Origin: CADEFF01 sp964569315
GTDB taxonomy: Bacteria > Pseudomonadota > Alphaproteobacteria > Dongiales > Dongiaceae
DNA: 28,181 nucleotides
Assembly: GCA_964569315.1 (NCBI GenBank)
Contig: CAZMUZ010000041.1
Coordinates: 1 to 28,181 of the forward strand
Reading direction: 5' to 3'
How positions within the stretch are numbered: the first letter of the stretch is position 1; the number at the start of each line of letters is the position of its first letter. The translations under genes were made by a program, and so were the position numbers. The notes below the pieces were generated by a model. That model worked only from the letters and a program-made list of their open reading frames with translations, had not been told where the DNA came from and made no database searches. Below, piece by piece: positions 16,512 to 25,320 of the stretch.

Positions 16512-17554
16512 ACACGGCGCCAACAGCACCGGCGGATCTGAAGCCGCTGATCGCGGCGGTCGCCGCCGGCCGCCGCCTGAGCGAATCCGAGGCGGAGCAG
16601 GCCTTCGACATCATGATGTCGGGCAATGCAACGCCGTCGCAGCTCGGCGGGTTCCTGATGGGCCTCCGGGTGCGCGGCGAGACGGTGGACGAGATCGCGG
16701 GCGCGGTGCGCGCCATGCGGGCCCGGATGACCCGGATCGACGCCCCGCCGGGCGCCATCGACACCTGCGGCACGGGCGGCGACGGGTCGGGGAGCTGGAA
16801 CATCTCGACGGCGACCGCCCTCGTCGTTGCCGGTTGCGGCGTGCCGGTGGCGAAGCACGGCAACCGCGCCATGTCCTCGAAGACGGGCGCCGCCGACGTG
16901 CTGGGCGCGCTCGGCGTCAATCTCGACGCGGACATGGCGCTGGTGCGCAAGGCGCTGTGGGAAGCCCATATCTGCTTCATGCTCGCACCGCGCCATCACA
17001 GCGCCATGCGCCATGTCGGGCCGACCCGAGTCGAGCTCGGCACGCGCACGATCTTCAACCTCATGGGGCCGATGTCGAATCCGGCCGGCGCCGCCCGGCA
17101 GCTCGTGGGCGTCTTCTCGCGCGACTGGATCGCGCCGATGGCCGAGGTGCTCGGCCGGCTAGGCACGGAGCGCGCCTGGGTCGTGCATGGCAGCGACGGG
17201 ATGGACGAGATCACCACCACCGGCGCCACCCATGTCGCGGCGCTCGAGAACGGCAAGGTCACGACCTTCGAGGTGACGCCCGAATCCGTCGGGCTGAAGC
17301 GCGCCACGGCCGCCGAGCTCAAGGGCGGCGATTCCGAAACCAACGCGCAGGCGCTGCGCGACGTGCTGGCCGGCAAGACGGGCGCCTATCGCGACATCGT
17401 GCTGCTGAACGCGGCGGCGGCGCTCGTCGTTGCGGGCAAGGCGGCCGACCTCGCGGCCGGGGTGAAGCTCGCCGACGCCGCCATCGCTTCCGGCAAGGCG
17501 CGGGCCGCCCTCTCCAGGCTCGTCGCCATCACCAACGAGAAGCCCGCGGCATGA
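16508..17554 (+). CDS. trpD: Anthranilate phosphoribosyltransferase
   Basis: Transfers phosphoribosyl from PRPP to anthranilate, the second step of the tryptophan branch. The 348-residue protein has the all-helical N-terminal region (LSESEAEQAFDIMMSG), followed by the PRPP-binding signature DTCGTGGDGSGSWNIS and then KHGNRAMSSKTGAADVLGALG. Later conserved segments are APRHHSAMRHVGPTR, FNLMGPMSNPAG and the C-terminal VVHGSDGMDEITTT. Length and motifs are normal. It starts inside the trpG stop (ATGA) and overlaps trpC in the same way (17551-17554). Confidence 0.98.
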   Translation: MNTAPTAPADLKPLIAAVAAGRRLSESEAEQAFDIMMSGNATPSQLGGFLMGLRVRGETVDEIAGAVRAMRARMTRIDAPPGAIDTCGTGGDGSGSWNISTATALVVAGCGVPVAKHGNRAMSSKTGAADVLGALGVNLDADMALVRKALWEAHICFMLAPRHHSAMRHVGPTRVELGTRTIFNLMGPMSNPAGAARQLVGVFSRDWIAPMAEVLGRLGTERAWVVHGSDGMDEITTTGATHVAALENGKVTTFEVTPESVGLKRATAAELKGGDSETNAQALRDVLAGKTGAYRDIVLLNAAAALVVAGKAADLAAGVKLADAAIASGKARAALSRLVAITNEKPAA

Positions 17555-18363
17555 GCGACGTGCTCGCCCGGATCTGTGCGGAGAAGCGGGCGTTCGTCGC
17601 CCGCCGCAAGCAGGCGCGCCCTCTGGCCGATCTCGACTCGGCCGCGCGCGCGGCGGATCCTGTGCGCGGCTTCGCTGACCGGCTCGCGGCGGCGAGCAGC
17701 GCCGGGCGCTATGGCCTCATCGCCGAGATCAAGAAGGCCTCGCCGAGCAAGGGCGTGATCCGCGCGGATTTCGACGTGCCGACCCTGGCGCGCGCCTATG
17801 AGGCGGGCGGCGCGACCTGTCTCTCCGTGCTGACCGACGAGCCCTACTTCCAGGGCCGCGACGAGTATCTGACGGCGGCACGCGCGGCGACCTCGCTTCC
17901 CGCGCTCCGCAAGGATTTCATGCTCGAGTCCTACCAGATCGTGGAATCCCGGGCGCTGGGGGCGGATTGCATCCTGCTGATCATGGCGGCGCTCTCCGAC
18001 CTTCAGGCGGCGGAGCTCGAATCCGTGGCAAGCGAGCTCGGGATGGATGTGCTGGTCGAAGTGCATGACGAGGCCGAGATGGAGCGCGCCCTACGGCTGC
18101 CCGCGCGGTTGATCGGCGTGAACAACCGCAATCTCAAGACCCTCGCGGTCGATCTGGCGGTGACGGAAGCGCTGGCGCCGATGCTGCCCAAGGGGCGGCT
18201 GCTGGTGGCGGAAAGCGGCCTCGAGACCTCCGCCGACCTCGCCCGGATGCGGCGCGCGGGCGCAAGCCTCTTCCTCATCGGCGAATCGCTGATGCGCCAG
18301 ACGGACGTGGCGGCCGCGACGCGCACCCTCCTCGCTTCCGCCGCGTCGCGCGTCGGCGCCTGA
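17551..18363 (+). CDS. trpC: Indole-3-glycerol phosphate synthase
   Basis: Closes the indole ring from carboxyphenylaminodeoxyribulose phosphate. The 270 residues form a single TIM barrel, without the TrpF fusion seen in enterobacteria. Catalytic landmarks: LIAEIKKASPSKG with the strand-1 Lys, LTDEPYFQG, LRKDFM with the general-acid Lys, VEVHDEAE, GVNNRNLKT and VAESGL. The start ATG overlaps the trpD stop, which fixes it. moaC begins two bases after the stop. trpF, trpB and trpA are not in the window. Confidence 0.98.
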   Translation: MSDVLARICAEKRAFVARRKQARPLADLDSAARAADPVRGFADRLAAASSAGRYGLIAEIKKASPSKGVIRADFDVPTLARAYEAGGATCLSVLTDEPYFQGRDEYLTAARAATSLPALRKDFMLESYQIVESRALGADCILLIMAALSDLQAAELESVASELGMDVLVEVHDEAEMERALRLPARLIGVNNRNLKTLAVDLAVTEALAPMLPKGRLLVAESGLETSADLARMRRAGASLFLIGESLMRQTDVAAATRTLLASAASRVGA

Positions 18364-18364
18364 T

Positions 18365-18844
18365 ATGACGCGCCTCACCCATTTCGATGCGAAGGGCAAG
18401 GCGCGCATGGTCGATGTGTCGGCCAAGCCCGCGACGGAACGGGTGGCGGTGGCGACGGGCTCGGTCAAGCTCGCCAAGGCCACGATGGACCTCATTCGCA
18501 AGGGCGGCGTGAAAAAGGGCGATGTGCTCTCCGTCGCGCGGCTCGCCGGGATCATGGGCGCGAAGCGCACCGCCGACCTCATCCCGCTCTGCCATCCGCT
18601 GTCGTTGAGCGCCGTTTCCGTCGATCTGGCGCCGAATCCGACGCGAAATGCGATCGATATCACCGCCACGGTGAAGACGACCGGCCCGACCGGCGTCGAA
18701 ATGGAAGCCCTCACCGCCGTCGCGGTCGCGGCCCTCACGGTCTATGACATGTGCAAGGCGGCCGACCGCGCCATGGTGCTGTCTGACATCCGCCTCGACT
18801 ATAAGAGCGGCGGAAAATCCGGAGTTTACCGGCGAACGCGATGA
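18365..18844 (+). CDS. moaC: Cyclic pyranopterin monophosphate synthase
   Basis: Second enzyme of molybdenum cofactor synthesis, forming cyclic pyranopterin monophosphate from the MoaA product. The 159 residues match the family throughout: MVDVSAKPATERVA, LCHPLSLSAVSVD with His77, GPTGVEMEALTAV, and MCKAADRAM, where Asp128 and Lys131 sit at the E. coli catalytic numbers. It follows trpC by one base and overlaps moeA as ATGA (18841-18844), so it is very likely on the trp transcript. Confidence 0.98.
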   Translation: MTRLTHFDAKGKARMVDVSAKPATERVAVATGSVKLAKATMDLIRKGGVKKGDVLSVARLAGIMGAKRTADLIPLCHPLSLSAVSVDLAPNPTRNAIDITATVKTTGPTGVEMEALTAVAVAALTVYDMCKAADRAMVLSDIRLDYKSGGKSGVYRRTR

Positions 18845-20055
18845 TTTCGGTCGAAGAGGCGCTGCAACGGATCCTGGCTGCGCTGGCGCCGCTTCCGGCG
18901 GAGCCCGTTCCGGTCGGCGAAGCGCTGGGACGCGTGCTCGCGGAAGATCTGGTCGCCCGCGCGACCCACCCGCCCGTCGACGTCTCGGCGATGGACGGCT
19001 ATGCGGTCCGCGCCGCCGATGTCGAGAATACACCCGTCCGGCTGAAGCTCGTGGGCCAGGCACCGGCCGGGGGCGCCATGCCGCCGCCGCTGCTCCCGGG
19101 CGAAACCGTCCGGATCTTCACCGGCGGCCCGGTGCCTGCGGGCGCCGACAGCATCGTGATCCAGGAGAACACCGAGCCCGCCGGCGATCGGGTGCTGGTG
19201 AAGGAAACCGTCGCCCGCGGGCGCCATGTCCGCGCCGCCGGCCAGGATTTCAAGGCAGGCGACATCAAGCTCCGCGCCGGCAGGCTGCTCACCGCGCGCG
19301 ATATCGGGCTCGCGGCGGCGATGGATCATCCGACGCTTTCCCTCCGCAGACGCCCGCGTATCGCCATCCTCAGCACCGGCGACGAGCTGGTGCCGCCGGG
19401 CGAGCCGCGGCGGCCGACCGATATCGTGAGCTCGAACGGATTCGCCCTCGCCGCCTTCTGCCGGGCGCTCGGCGCTACCCCCATCGACCTCGGCATCGCA
19501 CGGGACGACCGCGCGGCGCTCGACCGTGCGATCGCCGCCGCCGAGGGCGCCGACATGCTGGTCACCTCGGGCGGCGCCTCGGTCGGCGAGCATGACCTCG
19601 TGAAGGGGGCGCTCGAGCGCCGCGGCATGGCGCTCGATTTCTGGAAGATCGCCATGCGGCCCGGCAAGCCGCTGATGTTCGGGAGGCTCGGCGAGATGGC
19701 CGTGCTCGGCCTGCCCGGAAATCCGGTCTCCGGCCTCGTCTGCGCGACGATCTTCCTCCGCCCCGCCATCGGCCGCCTGCTCGGCCTTGCGGGCGGCGCC
19801 GACGCCACGGAGCCCGCCTTGCTCGGGGTCGACCTGCCGGCCAATGACACCCGTCAGGACTATCTCCGGTCGCGGCTGGAGCGCGACGAGGCGGGCCGCT
19901 GGATCGCCACCCCCTTCCCGAAGCAGGACAGCGCCATGCTGTCCTTCTTCACCGCGGCCGACGCCCTGGTGATCCGCCCGCCCCATGCCGCGCCCGCCCC
20001 GAAGGGCGCGGCCGTGCGCGTGCTCAGGCTCGCTGGCGGCGTGCTGGGGATCTGA
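18841..20055 (+). CDS. moeA: Molybdopterin molybdenumtransferase
   Basis: Inserts molybdate into adenylated molybdopterin, the last common step of Mo-cofactor synthesis. The 404-residue protein has an N-terminal MoeA domain with SAMDGYAVRA (Asp52) and IFTGGPVPAGAD. The central MoCF-binding domain (about 175-310) has ILSTGDEL, SSNGF, TSGGASVGEHD, RPGKPLMFG and GLPGNPVSG. A C-terminal beta domain follows (about 325-400). It is the last gene of the trpG operon, coupled to moaC by a 4-base overlap. The 127 bases after it carry the lexA promoter. Confidence 0.97.
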   Translation: MISVEEALQRILAALAPLPAEPVPVGEALGRVLAEDLVARATHPPVDVSAMDGYAVRAADVENTPVRLKLVGQAPAGGAMPPPLLPGETVRIFTGGPVPAGADSIVIQENTEPAGDRVLVKETVARGRHVRAAGQDFKAGDIKLRAGRLLTARDIGLAAAMDHPTLSLRRRPRIAILSTGDELVPPGEPRRPTDIVSSNGFALAAFCRALGATPIDLGIARDDRAALDRAIAAAEGADMLVTSGGASVGEHDLVKGALERRGMALDFWKIAMRPGKPLMFGRLGEMAVLGLPGNPVSGLVCATIFLRPAIGRLLGLAGGADATEPALLGVDLPANDTRQDYLRSRLERDEAGRWIATPFPKQDSAMLSFFTAADALVIRPPHAAPAPKGAAVRVLRLAGGVLGI

Positions 20056-20084
20056 CCTTCCAAAGCTCGCTTGCCAATGCTCGC

Positions 20085-20113
20085 TTGACGGCCATTTAGA
20101 ACCAAACTAGAAC
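20085..20113 (+). promoter_or_regulatory. lexA promoter
   Basis: TTGACG (20085-20090) and TAGAAC (20108-20113) are separated by exactly 17 bases. The -35 matches five of six consensus bases. The second half of the SOS box coincides with the -10 element, so LexA binding would block RNA polymerase. Two copies of GCTCGCTTG (20065 and 20079) lie just upstream, the second running into the -35. Confidence 0.7.
20099..20113 (-). promoter_or_regulatory. LexA (SOS) box, alphaproteobacterial type
   Basis: GAAC-N7-GAAC on the plus strand reads GTTC-N7-GTTC on the minus strand, the exact consensus LexA site of alphaproteobacteria. Its position over the lexA -10 box indicates autorepression. Confidence 0.88.
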
Positions 20114-20122
20114 ATAGCTGTT

Positions 20123-20137
20123 GTTTTGGTTTTGTTC
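20123..20137 (+). promoter_or_regulatory. Possible second, imperfect LexA box
   Basis: GTTT-N7-GTTC differs from the consensus at one base of the left half. It lies 9 bases after the first box, in the leader, facing the opposite way. It could strengthen autorepression or be chance in a T-rich stretch. Confidence 0.4.
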
Positions 20138-20182
20138 CGGAACCCCATATGTCGCGGTTACCGGCCCGAAAGCGAGGATTCC

Positions 20183-20887
20183 ATGCTGACGCGCAAGCAA
20201 CATGAGCTGTTGCTCTTCATCAACAAGCGCCTGATCGAGGCCGGGGTTTCGCCCTCCTTCGACGAGATGAAGGAGGCGTTGGGGCTGAAATCGAAATCCG
20301 GCATCCACCGGCTCATCACCGGGCTCGAGGAGCGCGGCTTCCTGAAGCGCCTGCCGCATCGGGCCCGTGCGCTCGAAGTGACGAAATTGCCCGAACAGGT
20401 GGCGATCGGGGCCAAGGCGCCGGCGCCGACCGGCTTCCAGCCGAACGTGATTCGCGGCGATTTCAGCGGCGCCCTCAGCGGCCAGGCTCTGCCCAAGGAC
20501 GCGGAGGCGGTGCAGCTCCCGCTCTATGGCAAGATCGCCGCCGGCACCCCGATCGAGGCGCTGCGCGACCATAGCAACCATATCGAGGTGCCGGCCGCCA
20601 TCCTCGGCCGCGGCGAGCATTACGCGCTCGAGATCGAGGGCGATTCGATGGTCAATGCCGGCATCCTCGACGGGGATACGGTGCTGATCGAGCGCAGCGA
20701 CACCGCCGATAACGGCGCCATCGTCGTGGCGCTCATCGACAATAGCGAGGCGACCCTGAAGCGCCTCCGCCGCAAGGGCGATTCGATCGCGCTAGAGCCC
20801 GCCAACCCGGCCTACGAGACGCGCATCTTCGGTCCCGACCGGGTGCGCATTCAGGGCCGCCTCGTCGGGTTGATGCGCCGCTACTGA
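20183..20887 (+). CDS. lexA: SOS repressor LexA
   Basis: Represses DNA-damage genes and cleaves itself when RecA filaments form. The 234 residues include an N-terminal winged helix (MLTRKQHELLLFIN, then PSFDEMKEALGLKSKSGIHRLI with the recognition helix) and a long linker. The C-terminal S24 peptidase domain has cleavage bond Ala120-Gly121 in KIAAGTP, nucleophile Ser155 in EGDSM and Lys193 in TLKRL. ATG 20183 gives the canonical start; the in-frame ATG at 20126 lies inside the operator region and is rejected. An exact SOS box overlaps the promoter. The last seven bases overlap the end of the opposing glycosyltransferase gene. Confidence 0.98.
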   Translation: MLTRKQHELLLFINKRLIEAGVSPSFDEMKEALGLKSKSGIHRLITGLEERGFLKRLPHRARALEVTKLPEQVAIGAKAPAPTGFQPNVIRGDFSGALSGQALPKDAEAVQLPLYGKIAAGTPIEALRDHSNHIEVPAAILGRGEHYALEIEGDSMVNAGILDGDTVLIERSDTADNGAIVVALIDNSEATLKRLRRKGDSIALEPANPAYETRIFGPDRVRIQGRLVGLMRRY

Positions 20888-23010
20888 TCGCGGAGGGCGG
20901 CCACCTCGAAACGGCCGGGCGGCTCGCCCGCCAGCCGGCGCCGCCACATCTCGCCATAGGCGCGCTCGAGATCGCGGGCGAGCCGCGCCGGATCGAAGAG
21001 CGGCGAGCCGGGAAGCCCGGCCGCCAGCTTTTTCTTGATCGCGGCCAGCGCCGCCGGATCCTGCCCGAGCCGCAGGACCAGATCGCCATAGGCCTCGGGC
21101 GTCTCGGCGATCAGCTCCGGCAATCCGACGGCGGTCAGGAGGCTCACCCCCACGCGCGAGGCGAAGGCATCGCCCCGGCAGGTCACCACCGGCACGCCCA
21201 TGGCCAGCGCGTCGCTCGCGGTCGTGTGCCCGCCGTAGGTGAAGGTATCGAGCATCAGGTCGGCGAGCGCGAGACGAGCGAGGTGCTGCGCCTTCGGGCG
21301 GCGCGGCGCGAAGACGAGGCGCCGCGGCGCCACTCCGGCTCCCTCCGCCGCGTCCAGCAACCGCCATTCCGCCTCGGGCGAGCCGCCGAGCAGCCACAGC
21401 ACGGCACCCGGAAGCCGGCGCATCAGGCCCATCCAGCGCTCGAACGCCGCCCGTTCGATCTTGTAATGGGCACAGAAGCAGCAAAGCACCAGCGTCTGCG
21501 GCGGCAGTCCCTCGGCGGCGCGATCGGCGGGTCCGGCCGTCTCGAAGGGCCAGATCGGCGTCGGATAATAGCTGTCGGGCAGCAAGCAGAGGGCTTCGGT
21601 GAAGTGGCGCTCCGAGCCTTCCGGCGTCACCTGCCGGTCGGTCAATGCATAATCGAAGAAACCGGCGCCCGTCGTGCCGGGAAGCCCGAGCCAGGTCGCC
21701 TGCACCGGTGCCGGCCGCAGCGCCGCGATCTCCGGCCGCGACAGTGCGGTCATGCCGTTCAGATCGATCAGGATGTCGATCTTGTCGTCGGCGATGCGCC
21801 GGGCGGCGGCAGCGTTCCCCTCGCCGTCCAGATCGACGAACCGGTCGAAATCGCGCTCGAAGCGCCTGCGATAGGAACTGCCGTCGTTGGGCCCGATGGA
21901 ATAGCCATGCACCGCGAATCTCTTGCGATCGTGCAGGCCGAAAAGATCGACCAGAAGATGCCCCGCCGGATGATCCCGCAGGTCGGAGGAGAGGTAGCCG
22001 ATCGTCAGCCGCTCGCGCGGGCCCGGCGGATACCCGATCCGCGGCCCCTGCCATTCGCGCATGGCGCGCGTCGCCGCGGCTGCGGCGCGGCTCTTCGCCA
22101 CCGCGAGCCGACGCGCCTCGGTCGTGCGCAGCGACAGCGAGAAAAACGGCGACATGAAGGTCGGTTGATTCGCCTCGGCCGCCGCGAACTCCTGTTCCAG
22201 CGCGGGATCGAGTTCCTCCAGATTCTGCCAGGCGCAGACCGCCTGATAGCAGCGTGCGAGCTCCATCGTCGCGCGCCGCATCCGCGGATTGGCGGCAATC
22301 GCCTTCTTCAGCTCCTCGATCGCGCCGGCATAGTTGTTGCGATAGCGCAGCGTGACGCCGAGATTGAAGCGGCACTCGGCGTTGCGCGGCTCGATCGCGA
22401 TGGCGCGCCGGAACCGCTCTTCGGCGCCCGCCACGTCGCCGCGATTGCGGCGGTCGATGCCGAGGCCGGAATGGGCCGCGGCAAGGTTGGGCTGGCGCTG
22501 CAGCATGCGCTCCCAGAGCGCCACGGCCTCCTCGCGATCGCCTTTCTGATAGAGCAGGTTGGCGTAATTGACGGCGAGGCCGGGATGGTCCGGCGCCTGC
22601 GCGAGCCCGGCCTTGTAAACCTCGAAGGCCGGCGCCGGATCGTCGCGGCGCGCCAGGAGATTGCCGAGCTCCAGATGCGCCTCGATCATGGCGGGCGCCT
22701 GCGCGATCGCGGTGCGGAGATGGTTGGCCGCGCGCTCCTCGTCGGTCCCCTTGAGAGCGAGCGCCCGGCCGAGCGCGTAATGCGACCCGGGATGCCGCGG
22801 CCCGAGCCGGACGGCGTCCGACATGGCCGCTATGCCCTCGTCGAGCTTGCCGAGCTCGAGCAGGCAAAGGCCATGCAGATAGTGGTAGCGCGGGTCTTCC
22901 GCGAAGCTGGTGGCCGCCTGGCGATAGAGCGGCTCGGCCTCCGTCCGCTTGCCGGCGCGGTGCAGCGCCATGGCTCGGGCGAGGATCGGATCGGGTGCGG
23001 CAGTCGTCAT
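20881..23010 (-). CDS. TPR protein with O-GlcNAc transferase (SPINDLY-type, GT41) domain
   Basis: A 709-residue protein. Residues about 1-270 are six or seven tetratricopeptide repeats, and about 320-700 a GT41 glycosyltransferase domain like eukaryotic OGT and SPINDLY. Recognisable segments are GYLSSDLRDHPAGHLL (the catalytic-region His), ALRPAPVQATWLGLPGTTGA, FCAHYKIERAAF (Lys at the nucleotide-sugar site) and DTFTYGGHTTASDALAMGVPVVT with ASRVGVSLL. It probably glycosylates serine or threonine of protein targets in the cytoplasm. The donor (GlcNAc, fucose or another sugar) cannot be read from sequence. It lies 58 bases downstream of comEC on the same strand and ends convergently inside lexA. 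No flagellin or adhesin target is in the window. Confidence 0.92.
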   Translation of the reverse strand: MTTAAPDPILARAMALHRAGKRTEAEPLYRQAATSFAEDPRYHYLHGLCLLELGKLDEGIAAMSDAVRLGPRHPGSHYALGRALALKGTDEERAANHLRTAIAQAPAMIEAHLELGNLLARRDDPAPAFEVYKAGLAQAPDHPGLAVNYANLLYQKGDREEAVALWERMLQRQPNLAAAHSGLGIDRRNRGDVAGAEERFRRAIAIEPRNAECRFNLGVTLRYRNNYAGAIEELKKAIAANPRMRRATMELARCYQAVCAWQNLEELDPALEQEFAAAEANQPTFMSPFFSLSLRTTEARRLAVAKSRAAAAATRAMREWQGPRIGYPPGPRERLTIGYLSSDLRDHPAGHLLVDLFGLHDRKRFAVHGYSIGPNDGSSYRRRFERDFDRFVDLDGEGNAAAARRIADDKIDILIDLNGMTALSRPEIAALRPAPVQATWLGLPGTTGAGFFDYALTDRQVTPEGSERHFTEALCLLPDSYYPTPIWPFETAGPADRAAEGLPPQTLVLCCFCAHYKIERAAFERWMGLMRRLPGAVLWLLGGSPEAEWRLLDAAEGAGVAPRRLVFAPRRPKAQHLARLALADLMLDTFTYGGHTTASDALAMGVPVVTCRGDAFASRVGVSLLTAVGLPELIAETPEAYGDLVLRLGQDPAALAAIKKKLAAGLPGSPLFDPARLARDLERAYGEMWRRRLAGEPPGRFEVAALRDQ

Positions 23011-23068
23011 GGCGCGGGATCATAGCGGCGCGCCCCGTCGGCAATCCAGCGCGCCGGTATCGCCCGCG

Positions 23069-25216
23069 CTAATCCATCTTGCGACGTTGCACGACCCAGG
23101 GGCGCCGGCCCCGCGTGTCGTGGACCGCGACGACGCGCGCGCCGTCCGGATCGAGCCATACCGCATGCCCGCCCTCGCGCCAGAGATCGAAGCGGTCGAT
23201 GACCTGCGCCGCGGCCGAGCAAGACCGTTCGACCGGTTCGAGGCTGATGACGAGATCGGCCTCATAGCAATCTTCCTGCAGCGCTTCCGCCTTCCAGGCG
23301 AGCGCCACGAGATGGCCTTCCGCCCGGTAGAGACAGCCGAGCGCGTCGCAGGCGAGGCGACCGCCGGCGCCGGGTTCGCCGGCCGCCGGCCAGGGGTCGC
23401 GTTCGGCGTCGCCGGCGCGACGCAGCCAGATCTCCGCCTCGAGCCCGCCACGGGCCGAGTTGACCGCGAGCCCGCCGTCGGCGGTGCGGACCGCGACGAG
23501 GTCCGCATCGCCCGAGACGAGAATGTCGGGGCTGCGCACGAAGACCGTGGAGGCCATGCCGAGAAGCAGCGGCAGGATCCCGATATAGCGCCAGCGACGG
23601 CGCCAGAGCAGCAGCCAGACCCCGCCCAGCGCCGCCACGGCAAGGCCCCAGACCGGCATTGCGGGAAGCAGCATGACGGAGCCCGGCCAGCCCGCCACCG
23701 TCTCGGCGATGAGGATGATCCCCTCGACGCCCCAGCCCATGACGGCCAGCGGCCATTGCTCGAGGCCGAGCGGCATGAAGGCGACCGCAAACACGGCCGT
23801 CGGCATGACGACGAGGCCGGTCAACGGCACCGCCAGCATGTTGGCGACCACGCTGTAATCCGCGAAGCGGTTGAAATGGTAGAGCGCGAAAGGCGCCGTC
23901 GCGAGGCCCGCGATCACGCTGGTGAGCACGAGCCCGCCGAGATAGAGCAGCGCACGACCGAACCAGCCGGACTCGCTTCGCCGGTTGGCGCGCCAGGCAC
24001 GGCTTCCTTCATAGGCGGCGACCAGCGCTGCGACCGCGGCGAAGGACATCTGGAAGCTCGGGCCGATCACCGCTTCGGGCCTGATGAGAAGCACGACCAG
24101 CGCCGCCCAGGCGACGAGGCGCAGCGTGATCGCCACGCGATCCACCAGCACCGCCAGCATGACGAGGCCGGTCATCAGGAAGGCGCGCTGCGTCGGCACC
24201 GGGCTGCCGGCGAGGATCATGTAGAAAAAGGTGCCGAGGAGCGCGACGACCGCCGCCCATTTCTTGATCGGGTAGCGGAGCGCCACCGGCGGCACGAGAC
24301 TGAGGCCGCCCCGCACGATGCCGAAGATGATGGCGGCGACGAAGCCGATATGCACGCCCGAGATCGACAGCAGATGCGCAAGACCGGAATCGCGCATCGC
24401 ATCCATGACCTGGGGGTCGATCCCGGTCTGCGTGCCGACGATGAGGGCGGCGGCCACGGGACCGTCGCGCCCCGGCAGCGCGGCACGGATGCGCTCGCCC
24501 ATGGCGAGCCGCAGCCGTTCGACGGAAAGCTCCAGCCGGCGACGAAGCCCGTCCTCGGCGCCCTCCCCGATCCGCGTCGCGGCGCCAAGGGCGAAGCCGA
24601 TCCCGCCGACCTGCTGAAAGAAGGCATCGCGCTGGAAATCGTAGGCGCCCGGCGCCATCGGCGGCGAAGGCGGCGCGAGCTTCGCGAGAAGCTGAACGCG
24701 ATCGCCGGGTAGGATGCCGGGATCGATCCTGGTGACGCGCAGCCGGATGCGCGACGGCGTGCTTTCGGGCATGACGCCTTCGATGACGAGCTCGTCCAGC
24801 AGGAGACGACGGCCGGCCGGCAACGGTTCGGCTCCGAGGATCCGACCGGTGACTCGCACCGGGCCGATCTTGTCCGTCAGCATCGGCGCGGTCACCGACG
24901 CCGTGCGGAGTTCCGCCACCGCGACGCCGATGGCGATCAGCGAGACCGCAGATGCCAAAAGCAACGCAAGCCCGGAATTGCGCAGCCGGTAGCCGGTTGC
25001 GCATCCGATTCCGGCGATCAGGAGGGCGGGCCAGAGCGGCGGCTCGACCGGCAAGGCGAAATAGAGCGCCACGCCCGCGCCGACCGCGACGGGGATCCAG
25101 AGCATCCATTGCTCGCGTTCGGTCGCGAGCTGCGCGGCGATCGCGCGTCCCGGGCGGGACCATGGTCGACGCTCGCCGCGGACCTCGCTTGGAAACGCCA
25201 CCGCTCCTCCCCGCAC
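23069..25216 (-). CDS. comEC: ComEC/Rec2-family DNA uptake channel protein
   Basis: A 715-residue polytopic inner-membrane protein that, in naturally competent bacteria, carries single-stranded DNA into the cytoplasm. The N-terminal part has several membrane helices and a DUF4131-type OB domain (about 95-190). The Competence domain follows (about 235-520) with the hallmark HLLSISGVHIGF and FFYMILAGSPVPTQRAFLM. The final 160 residues are where the metallo-beta-lactamase-like domain would be, but no HxHxDH motif is present. The start is GTG 25216 with GGAG six bases upstream; an in-frame ATG at 25105 is an alternative. A TATACT on the minus strand (25237-25242) could be its -10 box. No other competence genes are present. 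Confidence 0.93.
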   Translation of the reverse strand: MRGGAVAFPSEVRGERRPWSRPGRAIAAQLATEREQWMLWIPVAVGAGVALYFALPVEPPLWPALLIAGIGCATGYRLRNSGLALLLASAVSLIAIGVAVAELRTASVTAPMLTDKIGPVRVTGRILGAEPLPAGRRLLLDELVIEGVMPESTPSRIRLRVTRIDPGILPGDRVQLLAKLAPPSPPMAPGAYDFQRDAFFQQVGGIGFALGAATRIGEGAEDGLRRRLELSVERLRLAMGERIRAALPGRDGPVAAALIVGTQTGIDPQVMDAMRDSGLAHLLSISGVHIGFVAAIIFGIVRGGLSLVPPVALRYPIKKWAAVVALLGTFFYMILAGSPVPTQRAFLMTGLVMLAVLVDRVAITLRLVAWAALVVLLIRPEAVIGPSFQMSFAAVAALVAAYEGSRAWRANRRSESGWFGRALLYLGGLVLTSVIAGLATAPFALYHFNRFADYSVVANMLAVPLTGLVVMPTAVFAVAFMPLGLEQWPLAVMGWGVEGIILIAETVAGWPGSVMLLPAMPVWGLAVAALGGVWLLLWRRRWRYIGILPLLLGMASTVFVRSPDILVSGDADLVAVRTADGGLAVNSARGGLEAEIWLRRAGDAERDPWPAAGEPGAGGRLACDALGCLYRAEGHLVALAWKAEALQEDCYEADLVISLEPVERSCSAAAQVIDRFDLWREGGHAVWLDPDGARVVAVHDTRGRRPWVVQRRKMD

Positions 25217-25320
25217 CCGCCGCTCCCCGCTGAGGCAGTATAGAGAACCGGGCGTATCGCGGAAGCTGTCTACAACCGGAACATGCGGGCTGGGGTCGAT
25301 CGCGTCTGGCGGCTAGGGAG

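Noticed and set aside
16438..17550. Apparent N-terminal extension of trpC across trpD
   Set aside because: The region is trpD in another frame. The ATGA overlap at 17551 marks the real trpC start and gives the normal length.
21226..24712. Two long plus-strand open frames opposite the glycosyltransferase and comEC
   Set aside because: Antisense shadows with low-complexity Arg/Ala-rich translations; both minus-strand genes have clear domains.
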